Assembly: GCA_964584305.1 (NCBI GenBank)
Contig: CAZOZL010000001.1
Location: forward strand, 372,001 to 436,000
DNA from: SB11 sp964584305
GTDB lineage: Bacteria > Bacteroidota > Bacteroidia > UBA8524
DNA length: 64,000 bases
Direction: 5' to 3'
Shown: positions 17,179 through 25,268 of the stretch, in pieces
Layout of the letters: every line of letters starts with the position of its first letter
Position numbering within the stretch: position 1 is the stretch's first letter
Translations under genes and position numbers: made by a program
The notes under the pieces: generated by a model
What the model was told of the DNA's origin: nothing
The model's input: the letters and a program-made list of their open reading frames with translations, nothing else
Database searches by the model: none

Positions 17179-19122
17179 CTATTGCACTATAACAGTTTTA
17201 TTTATTTTATTAATACCGTCGTAAACGGTTACAAAGTAGATGCCTTTCGCTTGGTTTTCAAGGTTTACATCAATTTTGCCTGGGTTGTTAAATAATATTT
17301 GCTCGTAAACAGCTTTACCCGTAGCATTAAATACGGCAACGGTAAGAGTATTCCCCACTTTAATATCGCCCAAGTCAATAGTAATATTACCCTGTGTAGG
17401 GTTAGGATATACATTAACTAAACTACTTAGGTTTACTGATGTTATGCCCAGTGTATTTATACTAATATAGTTGGCAAAAGTTTTACTGTTATTTCCTAAT
17501 GGGTTGGTAACCTTTAATGTAACCGAATAAAGACCATTTTGCGAAAACTGAACTTTAGGATTTTGTGATGATGCCGAAGTACCGTCAACATACTGTACAG
17601 TAGCACTTGGTGTTATAGTCCAATCCCATTGGTTGGGGTTGTTAGTGCTTTTATCTATTAGGTTTATGGTATCAATAGGAGAAGCCATGTTTTTATCGGC
17701 TTCAAAATCAGCTATTGGCGCATTACCACCGCCACCAGAACTTACATTTATATAGTTGATTTTAGTTTCTACATCAGTACCATAAGGGTTAGTAACTGTA
17801 AGTTTTACAGTATACGACCCTGTTTGGGTAAAGGTTACTTTTGGTGCTATGCTTGAAGCATTTGTTCCACCAGTATAGCTATATCCACCTGTTGCAGGGG
17901 TGATATCCCACACATAAGTAGTAGGATTGTTTAGCGAAGTATTGGTAAAGGGAACTTCAACATTAACATTAATATTGGGGTTAGAAGTGCTAAAATCGGC
18001 CACTGGTCTTAGGTCTATCTTACGGATAGTATGATTACGAACATCAGTAACAAACATTTGGTTTTTGGCAGTGTTAAAAGCCATTTGCGCAGGTGTGTTA
18101 AAACGTGCATCGGTTGCTTGCCCATTGGTAGTTCCTACTTGGTTAAAAGTACCTGCAATAGTGGTTACTTGTCCACCACTAATACGGCGAATGGTATTTG
18201 ATTGTCCGTTTCTACCGTCGGCTACAAAAACATTTCCCATTCCATCCACAGCCAAGCCAGTTGGAGAAGAGAAAGTAGCAGAAAGTGCAGCACCATCACC
18301 ACCGCCATTACTACCACTACCTGCAATAGTAGTTACCATGCCTGTTGTAAGGTTGATACTACGTATGCGGCGATTGCCCGCATCAGCCACCAAAAGAGTA
18401 TTATTATCTTTAAGCGTTACACCTACGGGAAGGTTAAACTTTGCACTTGCACCAGCACCATCAGCAAAACCAAAAGAGCCAGGTGTTCCTGCTAATAATG
18501 TTACCACTCCCGAAGGGGTTATTTTACGGATACAATCATTAAATCCATCAGCTACATACATATTGCCGCTCGAGGTTATGGCAATATCCATAGGCGTATC
18601 AAAACGGGCAGCAGTTCCTGTTCCGTTTACATAAGCACCAGTGCCAGCACCTGGTCCTGGTGCTTCACCAGCAAAAGTGGTAATTAACTGTGAACTACCT
18701 GCTGATACAAATCTTGTTACTCTACGAATACAATGATTTAATTGGTCGCAAACAAATAGGTTATTATTAGCATCAACAGCCATACCTAATGGCGAGTTGA
18801 AACGAGTAACAATTGATGAACCATTAAGGTAACCCGCTGTTAAACCACTACCAGGGTCTCCAGTAGAGCCTGCACGGGTATAAACGTTGTTGTTTGCAGG
18901 GTCAATTAATCTAATACGATGCCCTACTTGTTCGGTAATATAAATTTTGCCGTTACCGTCAATGGTTATCCCATAAGGTTCGTTAAAGGTTACATTAGCA
19001 AGTGTGGTGGTGACTACAACACCTGCTGGTGTGCCAGCTTTACCGGCATGGGTAGTTACTGTTTGGGCTGTTGCTTGCAAGCAAGTGAAACCCGCAATAA
19101 AAAGTATAACTTTTTTAATCAT
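17179..19122 (-). CDS. secreted NHL-repeat and PKD-domain protein with T9SS sorting domain
   Basis: 647 residues. Signal peptide 1-19 (ends ATAQ). About five NHL beta-propeller blades follow, each with a FN.P.GI..D..GN.Y..D...H.IR..... pattern (such as FNSPLGMAVDANNNLFVCDQ and FDTPMDIAITSSGNMYVADG). Two PKD domains come next (ADFSTSNPNINVNVEVPFTN and ADFEADKNMASPIDTINLID, each with SYTVKLTVTNP/LYSVTLKVTNP). The type A sorting domain is VNVYPNPTQGNITIDLGD ... INKTVIVQ. It is probably a cell-surface or released protein; the ligand is unknown. It is alone on its strand and faces lepA. Confidence 0.88.
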   Translation of the reverse strand: MIKKVILFIAGFTCLQATAQTVTTHAGKAGTPAGVVVTTTLANVTFNEPYGITIDGNGKIYITEQVGHRIRLIDPANNNVYTRAGSTGDPGSGLTAGYLNGSSIVTRFNSPLGMAVDANNNLFVCDQLNHCIRRVTRFVSAGSSQLITTFAGEAPGPGAGTGAYVNGTGTAARFDTPMDIAITSSGNMYVADGFNDCIRKITPSGVVTLLAGTPGSFGFADGAGASAKFNLPVGVTLKDNNTLLVADAGNRRIRSINLTTGMVTTIAGSGSNGGGDGAALSATFSSPTGLAVDGMGNVFVADGRNGQSNTIRRISGGQVTTIAGTFNQVGTTNGQATDARFNTPAQMAFNTAKNQMFVTDVRNHTIRKIDLRPVADFSTSNPNINVNVEVPFTNTSLNNPTTYVWDITPATGGYSYTGGTNASSIAPKVTFTQTGSYTVKLTVTNPYGTDVETKINYINVSSGGGGNAPIADFEADKNMASPIDTINLIDKSTNNPNQWDWTITPSATVQYVDGTSASSQNPKVQFSQNGLYSVTLKVTNPLGNNSKTFANYISINTLGITSVNLSSLVNVYPNPTQGNITIDLGDIKVGNTLTVAVFNATGKAVYEQILFNNPGKIDVNLENQAKGIYFVTVYDGINKINKTVIVQ

Positions 19123-19153
19123 AATCTTTAATTGTATTTAAATTGTTTTTTAG

Positions 19154-20122
19154 TTAAGATGCTGTTGTAGAAGCATTAATATAGGAATTAACATTATTTT
19201 CAATAGTATCCAAAATGTTATCGTAACTTCTTTTCACAAATTTCTCCCCTGTTATTTTCTCATATAACTCTATATATCTGTTGGTAATGTTATTTACCAC
19301 CTCTTTGGTCATTTCGGGTAGCTTTTGGTCTTTCTTTCCTGAAAAACCATTTTCCATCAACCATTCTCTCACAAACTCTTTTGATAATTGTTTTTGGTCT
19401 TCTCCCGTGTGTTGCCTTTTCTCGTAGTCAGATTTATACAAATACCTTGATGAGTCGGGCGTGTGTACCTCATCAATCAAAATAATTTTTTTATTTGCAT
19501 CAAAACCAAATTCATACTTGGTATCTACCAAAATAAGGTCTCTTTCATTCGCCATTTCTGTACCCATCGCGTATAGCTTGTGGGTATAAGCCTCCAATTG
19601 CTCAAGGTCTTTTTTACGAAGCAGTTTTTGGTTTAAAATATCGGCTATGGAAATATCGGTATCGTGTCCTATATTATTTTTTATAGTAGGTGTAATAATG
19701 GGTTGGGGCAACTTGTCATTCTTTTTCAAACCATTGGGCAATTTTACACCACATATTTCACGCCCCCCTTTTTCATACAATCGCCAAGCATAGCCTGCTA
19801 AGTAACCTCTTATCACAAACTCTATTAATATAGGAGCGCATTTTATGCCGTAGGTTACATTAGGGTCTGGGGTGGCAATTTTCCAATTAGGAATATCATT
19901 TGCCGTTTTATCAAGAAAATAGGCGGCTATTTGGTTAAGTATTTGTCCCTTGTAGGGGATGGGTTGTTGTAGCACATGGTCAAATGCGGATATGCGATCG
20001 CAGGCAACAACGGCTAAACACTTATCGTTAATATTATATATATCCCTAACTTTCCCCCTGTGAAAACCTTTTTGGTTTTTCAGAAAAAAATTGGTTGCTA
20101 TCAACTGGGTTATAGTAGTCAT
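19154..20122 (-). CDS. purC: phosphoribosylaminoimidazole-succinocarboxamide synthase
   Basis: 322 residues. KGKVRDIY-type opening (GFHRGKVRDIYNI), VACDRISAFDHVLQQPIPYKGQILNQIAAYF, VIRGYLAGYAWRLYEKG and LILVDTKYEFGFD...ILIDEVHTPDSSRYL define SAICAR synthetase. The length (over 300) and the IPYKG stretch mark the longer form found in Bacteroidota and yeast rather than the 240-residue E. coli form. It catalyses the ATP-dependent addition of aspartate to CAIR in purine synthesis. It lies on the same strand as the phoH-like gene but 109 bases away. Confidence 0.97.
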   Translation of the reverse strand: MTTITQLIATNFFLKNQKGFHRGKVRDIYNINDKCLAVVACDRISAFDHVLQQPIPYKGQILNQIAAYFLDKTANDIPNWKIATPDPNVTYGIKCAPILIEFVIRGYLAGYAWRLYEKGGREICGVKLPNGLKKNDKLPQPIITPTIKNNIGHDTDISIADILNQKLLRKKDLEQLEAYTHKLYAMGTEMANERDLILVDTKYEFGFDANKKIILIDEVHTPDSSRYLYKSDYEKRQHTGEDQKQLSKEFVREWLMENGFSGKKDQKLPEMTKEVVNNITNRYIELYEKITGEKFVKRSYDNILDTIENNVNSYINASTTAS

Positions 20123-20231
20123 ACTTTTATACTATGCAAGTATAAGCACTTTATATTAAGTGCTGTACTAAAAAGGTGTAAATATTGGCTTTACAGCCTT
20201 TAATTTAGTATAAAAAAAAGGTTGTTTTTAC

Positions 20232-21179
20232 TTAGTGCTTGTCGTATGCTTTTACTATTTCTTTAACCACTTTGTGCCTTATCACGTCGCTCACCGTTAG
20301 GCGTACTACCTTTATACCCTTCACCTTTTCTAAAATAGTAACGGCTTTTAGTAAGCCGCTGGGCTGGTTTTTGGGCAAATCTATTTGTGTTAAATCGCCA
20401 GTAATAATCACTTTGGCATTAGGTCCCATACGGGTAAGAAACATTTTTAGTTGAGCATCGGTAGCGTTTTGTGCTTCATCTAAAATTACATAGCAATTAT
20501 CAAGCGTTCTACCCCGCATAAACGCCATTGGGGCAATTTCGATAACCCGTGTTTCAAGCATTACTTTTAGCTTATCGCTGGGTATCATATCATACAAGGC
20601 ATCATAAAGAGGGCGTAAATACGGGTCAATCTTTTCCTTCATATCCCCTGGTAAAAACCCTAAATTTTCACCTGCTTCCACGGCTGGGCGGGCTAATATA
20701 ATGCGTTTAATTTCTTTGTTTTTTAAGGCTTTAACGGCGCAGGCTACCGATGTATATGTTTTGCCAGTACCCGCAGGTCCAATAGCAAAAGTTACATCGT
20801 TTTTTGTAACAGCATCAATTAGTTTGCGCTGGTTTGCTGTGCGAGCGCGAATTACCTTTCCATTGTCGCCATATACTAAAACCTCATCCTTACTGGTAGG
20901 GATAAATGTTTTTTCAGTATCCTCTTCGTCCGTTTCTAATATTTCAACCGCTTTATCTGTGTTTAATTCTCCACTGCGTTTAAGTGCAAGAAGTAAAAAG
21001 TCTAATTTTTGGCTAAAGTGTTCTATTTGTTTCGGGTCTCCACTCACCTTTACTGCGTTTCCTCTGGAAACAATTTTTAGTGTGTGGTATTTTACCTGTA
21101 ATAACTTTAAAATAGCGTTGTTGGAACCCCATAACTCAACAGGGTTAATATCATCCAACAGAATGAATTTTTCGTTCAA
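20232..21179 (-). CDS. PhoH-family ATPase
   Basis: 315 residues. An N-terminal region resembling a KH-type RNA-binding fold (about 20-70) precedes the PhoH domain: TANQRKLIDAVTKNDVTFAIGPAGTGKTY (Walker A at 134-141), RPAVEAGENLGFLPGDMKEK, AFMRGRTLDNCYVILDEAQNA (Walker B), TRMGPNAKVIITGDLTQIDLP and VRLTVSDVIRHKVVKEIVKAYD. This is the PhoH-like (YbeZ) type, an ATPase linked to RNA metabolism and ribosome maturation. A minus-strand -7 box TAGATTTG lies 22 bases upstream of the start. Confidence 0.93.
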   Translation of the reverse strand: MNEKFILLDDINPVELWGSNNAILKLLQVKYHTLKIVSRGNAVKVSGDPKQIEHFSQKLDFLLLALKRSGELNTDKAVEILETDEEDTEKTFIPTSKDEVLVYGDNGKVIRARTANQRKLIDAVTKNDVTFAIGPAGTGKTYTSVACAVKALKNKEIKRIILARPAVEAGENLGFLPGDMKEKIDPYLRPLYDALYDMIPSDKLKVMLETRVIEIAPMAFMRGRTLDNCYVILDEAQNATDAQLKMFLTRMGPNAKVIITGDLTQIDLPKNQPSGLLKAVTILEKVKGIKVVRLTVSDVIRHKVVKEIVKAYDKH

Positions 21180-21190
21180 ATGTTTTACTA

Positions 21191-21209
21191 TAATTTTGCA
21201 ACAAATCTA
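21191..21209. promoter_or_regulatory. paired inward-facing -7 boxes between phoH-like gene and SAM-hydrolase gene
   Basis: TAATTTTG on plus (21191-21198) and TAGATTTG on minus (21209-21202) are separated by 3 bases. Each fits TAnnTTTG and each points at one of the two divergent genes, so the two transcription bubbles would overlap. The same geometry recurs at 22825-22843. Confidence 0.55.
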
Positions 21210-21226
21210 CTTGATAATTAAATACT

Positions 21227-22042
21227 GTGCCAATAGTTACCCTTATTACTGATTTAGGAATAGATACCCATGTGATAGCTAAGGCTAAGGTACAGATTTT
21301 AAGTGCCATTCCCTTGGTAAATATTTTTGATATATCACACGCTGTAACCCCTTTTTTAATAGAGGATGCCGTTTTTTTAGCGAAAAGCTGTGTGAACGAT
21401 TTTCCAAAAAGCACCATTCATATTATTGCTGTGGATGTAGATATTAAAAAACACAAGAGGGTGATAGCGTGCAGGTATAAAGACCAAATTTTTATCACTG
21501 CTGATAATGGTTTTTTGACAATGCTTACTGATAATTTAGAATGTGAGTATTTTGAAGTACCCTTTCATGCCTCAATCAATGGTTCTTTTTCGCCATTAAA
21601 AAACATACTTATTCCAATAGCAATTGCCATAGCAAAAAAGGGATTGGATAATATAGGCGAAAGCATAAGCACCATTACCGAGAGAACGTTAGAACCCCTC
21701 GTTATTTTCAAGGATAGTTTAAGAGGAAAAGTAATTTATGTAAACAATTACGGTAATGCCGTTACAAATATTACACAAGCTATTTTTGATGATAAAAGAG
21801 TAAACCAACAGTTTAATGTGGTGCTAAACCGTTTTGATAGTATTTCAAAGTTAAGCAATAGTTACAGTGATGTTAGTACAGGAAATAGCCTCTGTTTTTT
21901 TAATGAGGAGGGGTTGTTAGAAATAGCCATTAATAATGGTGAAGCAAGTACACTATTAGGTTTACGAAAAGACAAAAGAGTAACTATTGAGTTTTTTACC
22001 GAACGCACTATTAGTAAAATAAAAGGCAAAGGACTAATTTAA
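21227..22042 (+). CDS. SAM hydrolase / chlorinase-fluorinase family protein
   Basis: 271 residues starting with GTG at 21227. PIVTLITDLGID at the N-terminus, LVNIFDISHAVTPF (usual IVDITHEI), THIIAVDVDI (VVDPGVGT-like), ITADNGFLTML (ADNGLLT), and the C-terminal KGKVIYVNNYGNAVTNI (V.YIDRFGN..TNI-like) place it in the DUF62/SAM hydroxide adenosyltransferase family, which cleaves S-adenosylmethionine to adenosine and methionine. The usual TDFG..D.YVG..KG opening is diverged to TDLGIDTHVIAKAKVQIL, so activity should not be assumed. The next gene begins 3 bases after its stop. Confidence 0.8.
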   Translation: MPIVTLITDLGIDTHVIAKAKVQILSAIPLVNIFDISHAVTPFLIEDAVFLAKSCVNDFPKSTIHIIAVDVDIKKHKRVIACRYKDQIFITADNGFLTMLTDNLECEYFEVPFHASINGSFSPLKNILIPIAIAIAKKGLDNIGESISTITERTLEPLVIFKDSLRGKVIYVNNYGNAVTNITQAIFDDKRVNQQFNVVLNRFDSISKLSNSYSDVSTGNSLCFFNEEGLLEIAINNGEASTLLGLRKDKRVTIEFFTERTISKIKGKGLI

Positions 22043-22045
22043 GCA

Positions 22046-22342
22046 ATGATTACCAGAATAGTTAAAATGACCTTTAGGGCGAATGAAACAGATACTTTTT
22101 TAGAAGTATTTAAACAATCGAAAGAGTTGATACGAGGTTTTGAGGGCTGCCAATACTTAGAACTATTAAGAGAAAAAAAAGAGGGAACTATTTTTTTTAC
22201 GTATAGCAAATGGGATAATGAGGAGAGTTTGAACAGATACCGCAACTCAGCATTGTTTGCAACAACATGGGCACAAACCAAAATACTATTTGCTGATAAA
22301 CCCCACGCTTGGACGGTAGATGAACAATATAGCCTGAAATAA
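22046..22342 (+). CDS. antibiotic-biosynthesis-monooxygenase-fold protein
   Basis: 98 residues, a single ferredoxin-like ABM domain: RIVKMTFRANETDTFLEVF, GFEGCQYLELLREKKEGTIFFTYSKWDNEESLNRYRNSALF. Small dimeric proteins of this type include quinol monooxygenases and heme-degrading enzymes; the substrate is not predictable. The gene follows the SAM-hydrolase-like gene by 3 bases, so they share a transcript, and its TAA stop lies at the edge of the terminator stem. Confidence 0.8.
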   Translation: MITRIVKMTFRANETDTFLEVFKQSKELIRGFEGCQYLELLREKKEGTIFFTYSKWDNEESLNRYRNSALFATTWAQTKILFADKPHAWTVDEQYSLK

Positions 22343-22371
22343 GAATAAGCACCCAACGGGTGCTTATTCTT
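22341..22371. terminator. bidirectional terminator
   Basis: A 14-base perfect stem (AAGAATAAGCACCC and its complement) with a 3-base loop between convergent genes. It ends the SAM-hydrolase/ABM transcript and can also serve ndk from the other side. Confidence 0.8.
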
Positions 22372-22399
22372 ATAAAAGTTTCAATACCTTAATCAGAGC

Positions 22400-22819
22400 C
22401 TAAAACTGCTCTAAGTTAGAAAAGAAAAAACTGCCTTCAATTTGGGCATTTTCATTACTATCACTACCGTGTACAGCATTAGCATCAATGCTTTTTGCAT
22501 ATAAATTGCGTATAGTACCCGCAGCAGCTTCTTGTGGGTTTGTAGCCCCTATAAGTTTACGAAAATCCTCCACCGCATTCTCTTTCTCTAAAATTACGGC
22601 TACAATAGCACCGCTACTCATAAATGCTACTAAATCATTATAAAAAGGACGCCCCTTATGCACTTCATAAAACTGCCCTGCTCTTTCAGGCGTTAAATGG
22701 GTGTACTTCATTGCCTTAATATCAAAGCCTGCTTCAATAATCTGATTTAAAATTTTACCCGTGTAGCCATTGCTTACTCCATCGGGTTTAATCATTGTAA
22801 ATGTTCGGTTGCTTGCCAT
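22400..22819 (-). CDS. ndk: nucleoside diphosphate kinase
   Basis: 139 residues, normal size. RTFTMIKPDGVSNG, EVHKGRPFYNDLVAFMSSGAIVAVILE, RKLIGATNPQEAAAGTIRNLYA and the phospho-histidine motif NAVHGSDS (His117) are all present. It transfers the gamma-phosphate of ATP to nucleoside diphosphates. It is divergently transcribed from the DHH phosphoesterase gene through overlapping promoters; its -7 box TAATTTTG (minus strand, 22843-22836) is 17 bases from the ATG, leaving a very short leader. Confidence 0.98.
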   Translation of the reverse strand: MASNRTFTMIKPDGVSNGYTGKILNQIIEAGFDIKAMKYTHLTPERAGQFYEVHKGRPFYNDLVAFMSSGAIVAVILEKENAVEDFRKLIGATNPQEAAAGTIRNLYAKSIDANAVHGSDSNENAQIEGSFFFSNLEQF

Positions 22820-22824
22820 TATTC

Positions 22825-22843
22825 TATTTTTGCCGCAAAATTA
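22825..22843. promoter_or_regulatory. paired inward-facing -7 boxes between ndk and nrnA-like gene
   Basis: TATTTTTG on plus (22825-22832) and TAATTTTG on minus (22843-22836), with a 3-base gap CCG. One serves each divergent gene. The spacing is identical to that at 21191-21209. Confidence 0.55.
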
Positions 22844-22871
22844 TGATTTAAACTTCATTTTAGCGACATTT

Positions 22872-23903
22872 GTGCGAATTAAAAATACCATTGTGAACGC
22901 TGCTGATAGGGTAAAAGAAGCATTAGATAAAACAAGCAAACCAAGAATTGTTATTACCACACATCACAAGCCTGATGCTGATGCTTTAGGGTCATCTCTG
23001 GGTCTGTATATTTTTCTTAAAAAATTAGGGTATTTTGTAACTGTTATTGCACCCACAGACTATCCGCCATTTTTAAAATGGATGCCCTACGAAGAAAAAG
23101 TATTTAACTTTGAGTACCACCCTGAAAAATGCCAAGAGTTTGTGCAAAATGCACAAATTATATTTTGCCTTGATTTTAATGCCCTAAGCCGTATTAATGA
23201 TTTGGGTGAGATAGTAAGAGAAAGCAAAGCAGTAAAAGTGATGATAGACCACCACTTAGAGCCTGAAGGCTTTGAGGATATTCGTTTTTGGAGTTCGGAA
23301 GCAAGCTCTACTGCCGAGTTAATACATCAGTTTATCGTTGATTTTGGCGGGAAAAACCAAGTAGATAAGGACATAGCAGCCTGCTTATATGCAGGTATTA
23401 TAGCAGATACAGGCTCATTCCGTTTTGATAGTGTGAAACCACAAACGCATCGTGTAGCGGCTAATTTGCTTGAAACAGGAATTGAACATTCTAAAATTCA
23501 TAATTTACTTTATGATAGCTTTACCGCCAATAGGTGGAAGTTTGTAGGATATGTGTTAAGCAACAAAATGGAGATTTTAGAAGACCTAAATACCGTTTTA
23601 ATTTCTATAAATGCTGATGAATTAAAAGAGTACAATATAAAAACTGGCGATACAGAAGGGCTGGTTAATTATGGACTAAGCATTAAAGGAATTGAATTTG
23701 CTGTCCTAATTATAGACCGTACCGTATTAGTAAAAATGAGTTTTAGAGGCAAAGGACGGTTTCCAGCAAATAAATTTGCAAAACAATTTTTTGAAGGCGG
23801 CGGGCATTTTAATGCCGCAGGCGGGCAATCAAAATTGAGCTTAGAAGAAACAATAGACAAATTTAAAGAAGCAATTATCACCTATAAACAATACTTAACT
23901 TAG
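22872..23903 (+). CDS. nrnA: DHH/DHHA1 phosphoesterase (NrnA-like, oligoribonuclease/PAP phosphatase)
   Basis: About 343 residues. KPRIVITTHHKPDADALGSSLGLY (DxD-type metal motif), IFCLDFNALSRI, KVMIDHHLEPEGFEDI (DHH motif), ELIHQFIVDFGG, ACLYAGIIADTGSFRFD and the DHHA1 end RGKGRFPANKFAKQFFEGGGHFNAAGG. These fit NrnA, which degrades nano-RNA and dephosphorylates 3'-phosphoadenosine 5'-phosphate. No ATG is in frame near the N-terminus; GTG at 22872 was chosen because the promoter box lies at 22825-22832, but GTG at 22893 is also possible. The FKBP gene follows after 5 bases. Confidence 0.88.
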   Translation: MRIKNTIVNAADRVKEALDKTSKPRIVITTHHKPDADALGSSLGLYIFLKKLGYFVTVIAPTDYPPFLKWMPYEEKVFNFEYHPEKCQEFVQNAQIIFCLDFNALSRINDLGEIVRESKAVKVMIDHHLEPEGFEDIRFWSSEASSTAELIHQFIVDFGGKNQVDKDIAACLYAGIIADTGSFRFDSVKPQTHRVAANLLETGIEHSKIHNLLYDSFTANRWKFVGYVLSNKMEILEDLNTVLISINADELKEYNIKTGDTEGLVNYGLSIKGIEFAVLIIDRTVLVKMSFRGKGRFPANKFAKQFFEGGGHFNAAGGQSKLSLEETIDKFKEAIITYKQYLT

Positions 23904-23908
23904 TATAA

Positions 23909-25261
23909 ATGAAAAAACAATCAATAATTGGGCTATTTGCCTTAGTACTTGTAGTATTAGCAAGTTCATGTAAAAAAAGCAGCGAGTTTCAAACCACCGA
24001 AGATGGCTTAGAGTATAAATACATTATCAAATCTGATACGGGTGAGGTTGCTGGAGAAGACGGGTATTTGGAACTGCACATTGTTGTAAAAGTACGTCCC
24101 GATTCTGCAAATGCGGATACAGTATTGTCCAGTTCATACACCTCTGGTTATGGTGTAAATAAGTTTCCTGTGAGCAAGCCCACTTATAAAGGCTGTATTA
24201 ATGGCGGTTTTGCTATGCTAAAAGCAGGCGATAGTGTAGTGTTTAAAGTTTTAGCAGACTCATTATACCAAAAAACTTTTGGCACATCCGTACCGCCTTT
24301 TTTAACAGGTAAAGAGTATATATATGTTACTGCTAAAGTACTTGTGAGCGAGAGCAAAGAAACTTTTGATGAAAAGCAAAAAAGGAAAGTAGAGGAAGGG
24401 GCTAAAGCACAACAAAGGTTGATAGAAAATGAACAAAAAAAATTAAAAGAAGTAGCTGAAAAAATGGGCTACGGAGATGATAAACTTCAACTTAGCCCCA
24501 GTGGTTTATACTATGTAATAGTAAAAGCAACCAACGGCGCAACGGCTAAAAAAGGCGATGTAGCAAGTCTTTTTTATAGAGGTACATTTATAGATGGTAA
24601 AGAGTTTGATAGTAATATGGGTACTGATAAACCGTTTAATGTTACTATTGGTGGTGGTGGGGTTATTTCTGGCTGGCTTGAAGTGGTGGATAAAATTAAA
24701 CTGGGCGAGAAGTGGGTGATTTTTGTGCCTTCAAGTTTGGCGTATGGAGAAAAAGGGAGATATCAAATTGCGCCCAATACCCCTTTAATTTTCGAGATGG
24801 AAATTAGTGCTATTCGTAGTGCCGAAGAAGTGCAAAAAGAACGAAAAGAACGCATGGGGAAATTGGCTAAAAAAGAGGAAGGAAGTATAGTTGCATACAT
24901 TAAGGGAAAGAATTTTGAAAAAGATAGCGAGCGTGATATTTATTATATAATAGAGAGTAAAGGTGCAGGAGCGTTTGCAAAATATGGAGATAAAGTGAAA
25001 ATGAAAATGAAGACAACCGACTTAAAGGGCAATCCTATTAAAGAGTTTACAGTAGAAGAACCACCTATCGACCTTCCCTTTAAGCAAGGTACTTTTCCTG
25101 CGGCTATGGAAGTAGCTTTATTAAAACTAAAAGTGGGGGGTAAGATAAGAATAGTTACTCCTTCGCGCCATTTACAAGGCGAGCAAGGCGGAGGAGGTTT
25201 AGCTCCATTTACTCCTGTAAATTTAGAGGTTGAATTAGTTGGTATAGAGAAGGTTAAATAA
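23909..25261 (+). CDS. FKBP-type peptidyl-prolyl isomerase lipoprotein, three FKBP-like modules
   Basis: 450 residues. Lipoprotein-like signal with SSC at about residue 21. Module 1 (about 30-135) is diverged and lacks most catalytic aromatics. Module 2 (about 200-292) keeps the FKBP active-site residues: SLFYRGTFIDGKEFDSN, GVISGWLEVVDKI, PSSLAYGEKGRY and PLIFEMEI. Module 3 (about 335-448) is again diverged (PSRHLQGEQGGG, VNLEVELVGI). A charged helical linker (DEKQKRKVEEGAKAQQRLIE) joins 1 and 2. Likely an envelope chaperone/isomerase. First of three tandem paralogues with gaps of 7 and 5 bases, in one operon with nrnA and probably rfbB. Confidence 0.85.
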   Translation: MKKQSIIGLFALVLVVLASSCKKSSEFQTTEDGLEYKYIIKSDTGEVAGEDGYLELHIVVKVRPDSANADTVLSSSYTSGYGVNKFPVSKPTYKGCINGGFAMLKAGDSVVFKVLADSLYQKTFGTSVPPFLTGKEYIYVTAKVLVSESKETFDEKQKRKVEEGAKAQQRLIENEQKKLKEVAEKMGYGDDKLQLSPSGLYYVIVKATNGATAKKGDVASLFYRGTFIDGKEFDSNMGTDKPFNVTIGGGGVISGWLEVVDKIKLGEKWVIFVPSSLAYGEKGRYQIAPNTPLIFEMEISAIRSAEEVQKERKERMGKLAKKEEGSIVAYIKGKNFEKDSERDIYYIIESKGAGAFAKYGDKVKMKMKTTDLKGNPIKEFTVEEPPIDLPFKQGTFPAAMEVALLKLKVGGKIRIVTPSRHLQGEQGGGGLAPFTPVNLEVELVGIEKVK

Positions 25262-25268
25262 ATATTTT

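Noticed and set aside
18065..18634. 189-codon plus-strand frame opposite the NHL/PKD gene
   Set aside because: Its Pro/Ala/Val-rich text mirrors the repetitive NHL blades on the other strand; no start context or motif.
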